A stretch of 64,000 bases of DNA, taken from NCBI RefSeq assembly GCF_014898815.1, contig NW_026515540.1:868001-932000 (forward strand). The letters are read 5' to 3'. Source of the DNA: Panonychus citri (taxonomy: Eukaryota > Arthropoda > Arachnida > Trombidiformes > Tetranychidae). The position numbers and the translations under genes were made by a program. The notes beneath the pieces are model-generated. The model was given only the letters and a program-made list of their open reading frames with translations, had not been told where the DNA came from and made no database searches. This document shows, one piece after another, positions 1 to 13,500 of the stretch (positions within the stretch are counted from its first letter, which is position 1; every line of letters starts with the position of its first letter).

Positions 1-3000
1 TGATTAATTTTTCTGATTGAAAACTGATTTAATAATAAAACCTTGACATATTATCCATCCCTTAATCATCATTGTTAAATTTGATTATAGTTAATAACGT
101 TTAATCATGATTGATTTAAATCATATGGTTTCATCAGGTAAACTTCACAGTATGAATCAAGTTAAATCAATTGACACTTAAATTGTTACGCTAATAACAG
201 GGTTCCAGTTACAGTATAATAATAATGATTAGCAACAAATCATCAACTGGATTAACTTTTTTTTTATATTTTATTATTATTGATCATCAAGGGATAAATA
301 TTAAATCACTGGGAATGATAAATATATAAAACAATCAAAATTGATCAAATTTGTATTGTACTTTGTATGGGGTTTGAAATGATTAATTTAAATTGTAAAA
401 CCTTTTTTAACTCACTGATCACATATTTGATTGTTTGAATTTGTATTATATCATTTGCTCAATCAATTCTTTGGCCAATGATTAGTTACAACAATTAAGA
501 TTATCAATAACACATCTTAATGGATTAAATTGTCAAGTCTTGATTGCTATTAACTGGATTTAGGATTAAAGGTGGGGAAAGGGAAACAATTGATTGTGTT
601 GATTGTTTATCAACAATTTAAAGTTTATCGTTAACAATAGTTTAGTTAAAGTAACATCATCATCATCATCATCATATGGACACAACAATTAACTAATTGT
701 TATTGTGGATTAGATTTGATTGTATGATCAATTTTTATTATTATTTAACTTTCTTGATTCCCTGTTGATTTTAATCACTCGTTCACTTGCTCTATGGGAA
801 GTCAAACTAATCAGTTAATCAACTGATCAACTTAATTGTGACCTAAAATTGTGACTTATTTGTTTAACCTTATCATTAGTATCAACAATTAAGATGACCT
901 GGTCAATTAGTGCAAACAATTTAAGTCTCATCATCTATCATTAACTAAACAATCAACAATTGACTTAATCATTTTATATCAATGATAATCTAGTTAATTG
1001 TGAATTAACTCAAAAAATATTCATTCCATTAATTGAGTTTTATTATAATGATCGAGATTCGTTGATTTAATCACACAATTAACGATTAATTTTTGGTGGA
1101 AAATGTTTTTCTTCAAACAATTAAGGTAAATACCCATGGATACACAATTAACTTTACCACTAATTAAACAACAAATTAATCATCTTCAGAATAATCAATC
1201 AAATTAACACTAAATGTAAACTATTAAATCAACAATTTAGTAATTACATTTTTTTGTTGGAAAAAAAAGTTTACCATTTACAATTTAAATCACAATCAGA
1301 GTCTTATTATTGATTTAATTTTCACGGTTAATGGTTGATTGTTAAAGGTCAACATTGAATACTAATGGACAATGGTCAACAATTTAGATTGATCATGATC
1401 AGTACAATAGTTAACTGGATTAAATTTGATTCTTCCTTGTTTAGTTTAATTCTGCAACTATTACATTAATAGCAATTTAGTTGATTGTCAACAAGAAAAG
1501 ATAAGAAAAAAAAAGTTCAAGACTGTTAATATAATTAGATTAACAGATTATTAGTTAATCAATCAAATTAATATCAACTAATCAATAATTATTTCCCAAT
1601 GGATGTGATTAATTAGTTTACTGATTAATCAACAATTTAATGGGAATCAGATTTTAAGATATTCTAGTTTTTTGTTCAACAATTTAATTTAAATTACTAT
1701 TATCATCTGATTAACTGATTTAACTTATCAGTAATTTAGTAAATTGCTATTTAAGTAAAAAAAAACTAAATTGTTTGATTGATTATCTGACCATTGAATT
1801 GAATCATGATTAAGTTAAACACATCGATTAGTATTGATTACTATTTAAATTGTTGAAAATTTCAATCGCTGAATTTTTTTTGTAATTCATAATTATATTT
1901 GATTGTGTATTTAACTGTGATTATAAGTGTCAATCAGTTAATCATGATCAAGATTGAGATGATCAATTGTGTGATAATCAGTTAAATTGTTACCCTCAAC
2001 GTGACATTGATCATGATGTAAACAAAATTAGTTAACTATTACAATTGAAGATTCAGGAATTACAATAACTATTTACAAAATGATTAAGATGATTAACTAA
2101 ATCACACTGATTGTAATTTAAATGATGGCAAGGATGAACTTTAACAATTTAATATAATCAACAATCAATGGTTTTATCCAATTGTAACTATCAGGGTAAT
2201 AGTAAGTTATTTATGGTTAAATTTAATTCACTTCTGGAAAGTTAATTGTAAAGGATTTTGACCTTAACCTGTTACCATTGCTGTTAATTAACAAGGTTTA
2301 TGATTGATGAGTTGATGATGATGATTAACAAATAGAAGACAATTTATAATTAAATAGTAATAATAGTAAAATAGTAATTAGAGAGAAAGTGATTTTAACA
2401 ATTAACTAATTGTTGTAACAAGAGAAGTGGTGAAAAAAAAAATCAAATCAATCAAAAGCTTTTACTTTTAGTTTATTTTTCTGGTTCTTCGAGACTATCA
2501 AAGTAAATTGTTGTGAAAATCAATTGTTAATTGTTAGAAAGCTGAAACCAACGGTAAATTTAATCATCATCACCTTTAATCAGTTGTTGATGATGATCAA
2601 GGTGATGAAGATGAAATAATAATAATAAGTTAATCGATTGAATTGTTGATTAGGATGATGATTAGTTTGAAGAAAAAAAGTTGTTTCAAGTTCATTGAAT
2701 AAATTGTTTCGATTCTTGATTTCAATTAACTCCATCAAAACCATTTCCTTTATTATTATTATCATCATCATCATCCTTCATCATCAAATTTTCTGATTGT
2801 TGTTTGTTTGATTGTTAATTGAAAAGTCAATTTAAACATGTCAACAATATAATCAGTTAATCATTTGGCCGCTCAAATTGAATCAACAATTGAGAAGGAA
2901 AAAAGTTCACTCATTGCCTTTCAAACTCAATTGCATAGATAATTTTTGATGATCAGTTAATCAGCAACAGGAAGATAAAACCATCATCATCATCATCATC

Positions 3001-4832
3001 ATCATGATAATCACCATTGTAACACAGAATTTCAATCAATCAAATCAAGTTCAAAAAGTAAATTAAATTGTTGACCAGGTATAACAATCGTCAATCAACT
3101 AATGATAATAATACAAAAGAGGAAAAGAAAATCCTAAAAAAAGTTAACCCTTAATCCGATGCAAAGTTAATCCTTTTTTAAGGTTCACTGATGATCACCA
3201 CAAGTTGATTAACTTTATTAACAATACAATTTATCATAATCAAAAGTAAACAATTCTAATAAATCAACAATCAACTGATTGTAAACATTAATATTAAATT
3301 GGAAAAAGTTTAGATTCCTCTAATTGTGAGGAGAAAAATTAACTTGATAACCAATAATGATAACTAAAGTTCACAGGTAAAAGGTGAGAAATAAAATTGT
3401 ATAAAGGTAAATAATAATAACAATTTAGACTCATGAGAAAGTTAAATTAACTAATCAATGGTTAAATGTAAATTAAGTAACAATTTAAGTAAAATGAAAT
3501 GTATTAGTTTCCATAGGAAAGTTAAAGTGAATCCATTGAAATGAATGGAGTTAAATTAACATTTCTAATCATATTCAAAGTTACAATGAATTACCATCAT
3601 TTCCAGGTATCATTTAAAAGCTTTAAATCACAATTTAATGATGATGATTCTCACCATCATCATCTTATCTTCCTGCGATCATCTTTTATCCCAAAAGCCC
3701 AATGATTATTATGGTTATTGTAAGTGACCATGTTATTGTTATTTAATAGCGCCCTTAAATTGTAATAAGATTAGTAATATCAAACAGGTAACACCCAAGA
3801 TGATGATGGTCATCATCATCATCATCAACATACCTTCAGAATCATCATGATTATAATAATGTTGATGATATTATAACATAACTAGGATTAGTTTTTTCTC
3901 TCTCTCAATATTTTAAAGAGTTTGTTAGAGAAAAACGATAAAAAAAAGATGAAGATGAGGATGGAAATGATGAAAATAACTCAGGTAGACAATGAGATGA
4001 TGATAAAAGAGGTGGAGATGATGAGGATCCCATAGTGAAAGATAGAGATGATAATCATGATGATGATGAGAAAGAATTATATTATCATAGGTAAAAAAAG
4101 TTTTCTTTTCTTATTTCAAATGGTCATTCTTTCAAATAATCAAGGATGTAACCTCCATTTTGATTGTGATTGATATTCAATTTTGTTCTGAAACTTGAAA
4201 ATAAATCATTAAATTGTCACTTAAATTAATCAATTGTATCAATGATTAACTTGACATTGTCCAAATGTGAGGTCACATTGGGAATTTATCTTCATCATTT
4301 TTTCCCCTTCTATTCAATATAAAATTCTATCTTCATCTTCATCCTCATCATCTCTCTCTCTCTTCTCTCTTTCTTTCTTCATTTACCTCACCTCTTGGCT
4401 CACCTTTTAACCTGAAAGATGAAGATGAAGAAGCATCTTCAAGTCGCCAAGGGAAACGCCTTTTTCACACCTTACTCCTTGAGCTTTGAAAGGCCCCTTA
4501 AGGCATAAACCTTAACTTACCTACACATATACACTACTTAAGATGATCTTAATCATCATCATCATCATGCTTATCTCCAGAGTCTTTTACAATGTAATAC
4601 AAAACAACAACAAAAAAATGATACACCTCATTTCCCTTTCCTCTAACACAAGGATTCTTGTAGATAATAATAATTACTAACCAGAGATAAAACCTTGTTA
4701 AACTTTACCCTCAAGGTTAATGAAGAAAAAAACAGCAATAACAATTTACTAATTGTTATCTAATACCAAACACAGGAAAAGGTAAAATTTATTTTCTAAT
4801 TCGCATTGAAGAAAATTAAAAATGAAACTTAC
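1..4832. other. Probable FHOD intron, no exon seen
   Basis: This stretch lies downstream of the exon ending at 4833 on the minus strand, whose donor (GTAAGT) opens an intron. The next expected FHOD exon (the conserved block after QWLY, with KTALKLLLVFVEY in relatives) was not found in either half of the stretch, so it is probably outside the window. The DNA is A+T rich, with many short ATC runs such as 657-675 and 2987-3005 and copies of TTAATTGTT/AACAATTAA. Confidence 0.6.
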
Positions 4833-6091
4833 CTGAGATGAGATTAATGAGTAAAGCCATTGGATTGTCTCATTGTGTTCAATTACACCATTCATACCAT
4901 CAACATATAACATTACTTGACCTAAAGCTGTTAATTGTAAATATAGACAAAAGAATCAATCAAATTAGTTAATCAATTGAAATTGAGCAACAAAAAAAGT
5001 TTGCTAATCAATAATTTACCTCTAAGAATATAATTCTGATAATTTTGATCATTTTCTGAACCAACTTTAATTAGACAAGCTAATCCATCATTTTGTACAA
5101 AAGCATGAACCAGATCTTTGTCATCCTGTAGAAAAACAAAACAACAATTAGTAAATTGCAACAATTAAAGTGAGAGAGAAATTAATTTGAGAGGAAATTG
5201 AATTTTTGTATAATCAATATCTGAGAAAAGGTTTAATTGCAATTAAACAACAATAACAATAAACTTAAGTAAGACTCTGGGTCACTAAGGGTAAAGATGA
5301 GCAACTAAAACTCTTGACCATTAAAGTTATTTGATTGTTTTGCATAATAAACACACTGTATGTTTGGCCTGCATTGATTTATATTTCAAGGTTACTGTTA
5401 ACTGACCATTAATAAACAGACAAAACCTAAAAATTATTCACATCATCATTATCATCATCATGTTAATCATCATTTTTTTGTTTTCTTATACTGGTAAACA
5501 GCTAAGATGCTTTTTTTTCTGGGTTTCTGTTAATCACAGTTAATCGGGCCCTCGATTCATGCCCTAAGGGTTTAATCGTGTAACAACCATTAAATAATAA
5601 TAATCAAAGTTAAATGTTGATCAAGTTGATCATCCAGCTACATTTATAATCTTCATTTTTGCTTCTTTTTTCCCATTGTTATCATCATGGTAATAATTGG
5701 ATGCAAAGTTTACTGATGATTCTGAGGTTTTAGATACTATTTTTAGGGGAGAGGGGGAGGTAATGGTCAAGATGAAGATGAGAAAAAAGAATAAAAGTTT
5801 GATAGAAAAAAAGAAAACATAGAAAAGTGGATTAAGGTGAAGATGAAGGTGGAGGTGGAAGAGGAAGAGAGAGAGAGAGAGAGAGAGATCATGAGTCAAG
5901 GGAGATGGTGAAGGTGATGAGGATGAGGATGGAGATGGAGATGAGAGAGAAAAAGTGATGAGGAAGAGAAAAGTTTTGTTTTTTTCTATTTTAATTTAAT
6001 TCTTAAATTAACCTGTTTTTCTAGGTTAGGCTTTTGTTAATTTCTTTGTTTAAATCATTTATTGTTAGTTGATTGTGATTAACTGTTTTTT

Positions 6092-6129
<38 letters not shown>

Positions 6130-7515
6130 GAGTGTATATCATTTTAAAACTTGTAAATCAAATTAAATTGGTTAAGGGGTAATTAGTTGATTCTCTTGTA
6201 GTTGTGTTTGTTGTTATTTCAGGTTAACACTAATTCTGAGAATAAAAAATTTAGCTAATTAAGGGATTTTGCAATTAACATCATCATCTAATTGACCAAC
6301 ATTGTATTGCGTTTAATCAAGAAATCAAGCAAACGGCAATTGTTGATTGTTGCAAATTCACAAATTCAACGGATTAAATTGTTTACTCTTATTATTATGG
6401 TTTTAATTGTTACACTTACCTGGAAAATTTGTTTCAATGTAAATAAAGCTCGTCTTAAATTACTTCCCGATGAATTGAGCAACGTTTCTACAATTAGTTG
6501 ATTGTTAAGGGTGACCCATTGGTAGGGTAAATTGGAAAGGGAGAAAATTAAGAAAAAAAAAGTAAATTAGATTAAATCATATAATTGAAACAATTTGCAT
6601 AATACAATCAAATCTTAATCATCTTGCAGGAGAAGATGCAAAAAAAAATTAGATCAACTAAATCAAACTTGTAACTATCACCAATCAACACAATTAAATT
6701 ACAATTGTCCAGCATGTTTATAATCAAATTGATTGCCTAAAGGAGCAAATTTTAAACAAATTAAATCTAATCATCATAGGTGATCAATACACAATTAGAT
6801 GAGCAAGAAAAAGCAATTTAATCAAGATGATCAACTGATCATCTAAATAATCATAATCATTATTATTATCTAATTTTAATATCAACGATCATGATGGTGA
6901 TTAAAAAAGTTGATCACTCAACCTTTAACCTTTATCACAATATCAATATTTAGAGAGTCAATTGCAATTAGCTTACGGGCAATTAGTTAATTAGAAAAAA
7001 AAAGTTGCAACTTGAGGTCAAGAAATATAAACACAGAATCCAATTGGACAACGAAACAAAAGTTTATTAGGTAAACCGATTTAGAAATTGGATTTATATT
7101 CAAATGGATTACAATTTATATATTTTTCATGGTTACAGGTAATATCTTGTTTACCTGTTGCACCTCTAATATTATGATTAAAAGGTAATATAATAAAAGG
7201 TATTATAATTATTACATGTTAACGCTTTGAATTGTTGTAAATAGCCTGAGGGACATTCCGATTGTTGAAAAGTTGATGTTACCTTTCAACACAAAACAAC
7301 AACAACACATATCATCAGATGAATGAGTTTTTGCCTGATGATGGAAAACAAATGAAATCATCATTTAAAATGATGAGAAATAGAAAAAAAAATAAAAAGA
7401 TTAACACGGAATCACTTTAGTTGGTCAATTGTTCCTCTCTCTCTGTGTCTTGACCACTAATCAAATCCATGATTAACTATCGATTGTTTTAATTTCCTTT
7501 TGTATCATCATTTAG

Positions 7516-7563
<48 letters not shown>

Positions 7564-10500
7564 TATCATCATCTCATTGGTTTAAGATGAGGATAAAATG
7601 AACAACGATTACAAGTGAATTAACATCGTGATTAAAGTCTTAATCGTGATTTATTCCCATTTATTATTATCATTATTTTCATTATTACTTTATTATCATC
7701 AAGTTAATTGATCCCAAAATTATTATGATTGTTACTGGTGGTGGCTTGTATTAGGTGCCTGACGATGATGATGATTTCCTCCTTCTCTCAGCATCATCAT
7801 CATCATCATCATCACCCTCTTAGACTCTCACACAATTTAAACTACACATGGATGAGTTGGAAATGATTTTTGTCTGAATCAACAATTTTAAACACAATCA
7901 TAATTATTACCAACATCATAATGATGATAAATATTTCCGTATATTATCACAATTGACCATCACAATTAACTAACTAACTAACACCGGATGATGATGATGA
8001 TGTTAAAGATAATGATGGAGAGTGATTAGTACACACAAAGAGATTAATATCATTTGGATAAAATCTCAAAATAGTAAAGAAAAAAAAAATGAGGAAGAAA
8101 AATATGAACGAAAATTTTGATAACATTATCAATTTCAATATTCTCAATGATGATTATCATTATCACAGTCAGTTGATCATCATAATCACCATAATCAACA
8201 TTACAATCAAAATGCAAATGAATTGATGATGATGATGATTAATATTCAGATAAAAAAAGGGAAAAGAAACTTTTTCCTCTGGTCAAGACGTTTATTATTC
8301 AAATCATCATCATCATCAACTGACCGGCGGCCTAATGATGATGATTATCATTGAAAATATGATAACTGTTGATAGAATTACAATTTCAGCCTGAAATTGG
8401 CACCAGTTCATTGGCTACTATTAAATGATTTAACCCCATCTAATGATGGACAGTTGATGATCTGTTGATTCAGTTGATTAAGTTACGTGTGAATTGTTAA
8501 GTTAAACGCACGAACCCAATCAACGTTGTTTTATTTTTCTAATATCATCATCGTTGATTGTTGTGGCTATTTGATCGTGTGTCTGATTGTATTTACAATC
8601 AAAGTACTAAAAAAATGAATTGTTTTCATCATCATCACACTTAAATTATCATCTTAATCATTATTTGTTATTTTCATTTCTTTCCTGTTTCAAAACTTTC
8701 AATTGACCTCACACATCAACACAATCAGCATCCTCATCACTTTATTTAAACCATCATCACATCATCAATGAAGATGATGGTTAGTTAATTGTTGCCAAGG
8801 AAAAAAAAATAGTTTTAATCATCCAGCGAAAACACAATCAACCAATTTCTAATTGTTGACAATCAGACAAAAAAAAATTACCAATTAAACAGTAAATTTG
8901 TCACCAAACAATCAACTGTCTCAATGATTGTAAACAGCTGATTGATGAATGATATTTTTTTTGTTTAATCTACATAATGATTAATGAGGGATATTAATTG
9001 TTGTGAGGGCAAAGGTTAGGATCATCTCTAGGATATTGGATTATCCTTGAAATGATCAACTGCAAAAATTGATGATCCATCATCAGTATCATGTTATTAA
9101 TTGTTCAATAATCAGAATCATTGTTTTCTTATATCATTGTCAAGATTAATCTTCACAGTTATCATCCATTTTCAAGGGATCGCCCTTACGGAAAAAAAGT
9201 TCAGCTCATCATCATGTGAATATACAAAGACAGCATGAGACTCATGAAGGTCAACTGATGATGATGGTCAAGATGAAGATGACTTCTTGTGAGGTTCAGT
9301 GTTGTTTTCTAGCCTCATATTCAACAATTGTAATCATCTTAATCTTAATCATCGTTTTTGCAAATCCCAAGTCTCTTGATGATTAAGGTTTTTTTTTTCT
9401 TGTTCCAAGTAATCAGAAAACAACAAGAAACAAAAAGTTTGAAATTAAGTCACGATTAGTTTTGATTGTTAAACGTTGTAAATCACAATTAACGGCAACA
9501 ATTAACAATAAAAAAAACGACCAATGGTCAAAGAAAAGAAAAGCAAAAAGTAAGATAACATTTCCGGAAATAGTTTTACAACAATTAGTTGATTACATTT
9601 GATTAACTTTACCTGGAATCAATTGTAATCAGTTGAAATTTTAACTGTAACATGTCAACGTTTAATCATATTGTTACACAATCAACTTGATGATCAACAT
9701 TTTTGTTAATTGTTACAATTTCCATCTATTGTTTTATCAACAAATAAACTGACAATCAATCAGATTAAAAGTTTATTTGTTGTTGTCTCTCAATTTTCAA
9801 GTTAATTGTTGAGCTCCTGATGATTAATATGATAATATTGTGATCAGATTATTGATTTGATCACAAGAACAACAATTAAGTTTCGTTAATGGTTAACAGT
9901 TTATCTTATAAATAAATCGAAACGATAATCGTTGTAACGAAAAATGAAAAGTTCTAAAGTTCTAACCGCGTGTTCGTTACCGTTTTTCCTTTCAATAGAT
10001 TTGATATTTTGATTGTTCATCTGGTCCACTCACGATTAACCTGATCAACTTTTGATTATCACAATTAAATCCACCCTCAAATCACAAACAACAAGAGTTT
10101 TCAACTTAACTATGATCGCATCTTAATACTTGACACAATTCCCAACAATTTAACAGTAAATTACTTTGTCCAATTGTTGAAAAAATTAATAATCATCTTT
10201 GAGACTTTAATGATTAAAATTTTACAATCAAAACTAATCAATGTTAATCTAAAATGATTTAATGAAATAAGCAAAAAAAAACAACCTCAGACACATAAAG
10301 AAAATCAAATGAAAATTGATTGAGAATTGATTGTTTCAATTTAGACAATTAAAAGAGAAATAGGAAAAATGAACCAATACCAGGATTTGTGAGTGAATTA
10401 AATTAACAACAATCAAATTAAATTGTTGTCATTTGCAAATATACAAAATGGTTAAAAGTTTTTGTTTCAAATACAATTATTATTATGTATTCAGTTAAAG

Positions 10501-13500
10501 GTTTTAACCTAAATTAAGAGACGATTAACTTTGCAAAAAAAAGGTGAATCTCATTGATTAACTAACTAGGAAGTTAACTTAGTGACCGATTAAACTAAAC
10601 TGAATGTTAATATATGAATGAAAAAATAGTAATGATATTAGTTTTTTTTTCTGATTCCAAATTCAGGGAATCCGGGATTTCAAGGGAAATCATATTCAAG
10701 GAGAACTCAATTTATGCATGATAAATTGTTGAGGCTTGGCTCTCAATCTTTGCAACTGTTTTTCATATCATCATCATCTTACCTGTTCATCTTTACTCAT
10801 ATTTCATCAACCACCCCCTTGGAAACCAGAATCTTTGTTTACCTTTTTTGTTCCAATAAAATGCCTGAGGCAATTTTCTTCAAGACCAACGCCCAAGAAA
10901 AAATTGTTCAATAATCAATAGATTGTTCAACGATTTGATCATTTAATAAATCACTTGATGGTTTATTAGATTGATTAACTAATTTGCTCATGAGATTGGT
11001 TATCATTTGATTAATTTCCAATATCATCATTTGTTTATCCATTTTTTTTTATTTTTCATGTTTTAATTATTGTTAATTATTATCAAATATCTAAATTGTC
11101 ATTCAGTGTGTAGTTTTTTGATTGTAAACTAAATCAATTTGAAATGATTGTGCTACGATTTTATTATGTTTACTATTGAGTGAAATTGATACAAATCAAA
11201 TTTATTGATCAATTAAACTTCAATTGCATCATCGTTATTGTGATTTAGCATTTGAGTTATGCAATAATCAACAATTGATTTAGTAATTGTTGCCATCAGA
11301 TTGTGCATTTAATCAATGATTAAATCAATATTTGATTTGCAACATTTTTTCAGGGTTAATCTTGATTCTGATTATCAACAATTTAAAGTTAGTTAGGTCA
11401 ACATATTTAATCAATATCATGTTTCATGTTTAAATCATTTGGGTTTCAAATAACAAACTTTTGATCATACAAGTAGATAATGATTAGTTAATTGTTAAGT
11501 AAATTGTGTTCATCAACGACACAACCATTGATTAGATTAGTTAACCAAAGTTTAGGTTAATTGACAATTAACAGAAGAAGTAAAAAAATTAATAATAACT
11601 TTTGGCTCAACAACAACAACGGTAACAATTAAATTCAATTGCTGTTGGCCTAAAATACTAGTTTAACTAAATCAAATTATGATTTTGATGGTTAAATAAT
11701 TAAATTGTTGATCAAAATTTTGTTAATCAAATTGCGTGTTAATCATATCACACAACGGTTTAAGATGAGTTAATTTAGTTAGTGATTTAAATTGTTGGAA
11801 AACAATGGAATCTAATTTTAAACAGTTACACTTATCATCAGTTAACACAATTAAAAGTAAAGGTTAATTGTTGATTAAGAAAAATAGATTTCCCTCTGAA
11901 TTTTTGTTTCTCTTGATTTGATTAACCTAAATTTAGAAAATCTTACCGATTAATCAGTTAATTTAGTTGTTGTTCAATCTTTTAATTGTTGTTCAGTAAA
12001 CAAAAAAGGTTTGATTTTTTTGTTCACTGCTCTTGATTTAGTTATATTGTTTTTCCTGATTATTGATTCATTTGCAACCTGAGGCAATCATTTCATTTTT
12101 GATTGAAACAATCAATAATTAATTACCATCATATCTGATTAACGATGATTTAAATCAATACTTGATTAATCAAAATTTAATTTTTTTCGTTGTTCATCTC
12201 TATCGTCAAAGTAATCAAGAGAGGACACAAACAATAATCAAGTTAATTATCATCATTTAAAAGCCTTAAGGTAACAAAAATTGATGATTCTGACTCTCAT
12301 TATAAATACTTGTAACAATTTAAATTTGTAACAATTAACTAGGTTAACATTGATTGACAATCAAGGGGAAAATCACAAAATTGATCAACAATATTAAACA
12401 TTTAAGTTGACAAAGATAATTAGATACAATATAATAATCAAGAGAGTTAATTGTTAATTGAGTTAATCAACTTTTTCATTTAGAATAAAAAAATTCTGGT
12501 TTTCCAACCCAACCCAATATATTATAAGCAAAGACTCACAACCAGAAAACTAGAATTGAAATGAAACCAGAAACAAAAGTATGGAAACAAATTAAACCAG
12601 AAAATTAATTACAAATCAATGATCATAAATACTAAACTAATTAACTGATTACAATTCTAATCACTTTCACTTTAATCAATTCAGCAAAAGTAATAATATA
12701 TAAGTTAACATTGGAAAGAAAACAAATTGAGAAAAAGTTTTTTTCTCGAAAAACTTTTCTTTCAACTTTCTAATACTACACAAGGAATAATAAAATAAAC
12801 TATTAACTAATCATTATGATTAACTAATAGTGATCATAATGATTAGTATAACAATTTAAATTTAAAAAGCATTAAAAGTTCATGATTTGAATTAACTATT
12901 AATAAATAACCATAAAAATATCAATAAAGTATCAAAGGTTAATAATAGTCAAGAGTAAACAGTGAAATCTATTGATCGTCAACAATTAACGTTGATTATT
13001 ATGATTATCACCATCATCGTTAAACAATTTTTTTGTTATTAATGAAAGTGATTTAAATAATAATCATCTTGATAATGATACTGATTTTGTTTGCGAGATG
13101 AAAAAAATTGGTTGATTGTTAATGATTATAATATATATATATGAAAATAATCAACTGATTATAAACCTTAATCATTTGAAAATCAAGCTCTCTAAAAGAT
13201 ATCATTGATTATGAAGGTTACCAATTGGTTTAATATTAAATTGTATTGGCCTACTAATTGTTTGATAAATACTAATATTATGTTCAGTATATTTAAAACT
13301 GAATTAGGTTAATGGTGATTAAGACTAATTTTGGACAATTGTAATTTTCAGAGGTTAATTTAAATTGTTAATTGTCAATAGCACTTACCGATAATTGAGT
13401 GGACTCGAACCGATAATCGGATCCTAAGGATAATTGCATTCTTGCGACTGGTTTAATTGTTGTTAAAGAAAAGAGGAGAAATGTTAATATAATTAAGGTA

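Larger units (their letters stand above)
6488..13388. other. 6.9-kb FHOD intron
   Basis: Large intron separating the third and fourth FHOD exons. It contains a 43-bp TC microsatellite (7519-7561), ATC arrays (for example 7792-7815), a perfect 15-bp inverted repeat at 12806-12847, and a somewhat less A+T-rich patch at about 10660-10910 without a convincing exon. No gene was recognised on either strand. Confidence 0.6.

Noticed and set aside
657..675. ATC arrays as possible CRISPR-like or satellite arrays
   Set aside because: They are pure trinucleotide microsatellites without spacer structure, and the window is clearly eukaryotic.
6292..6501. 69-residue plus-strand frame with an apparent membrane segment
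   Set aside because: It is the opposite strand of the FHOD exon at 6487-6420 and its flanking intron, which explains its non-random appearance.
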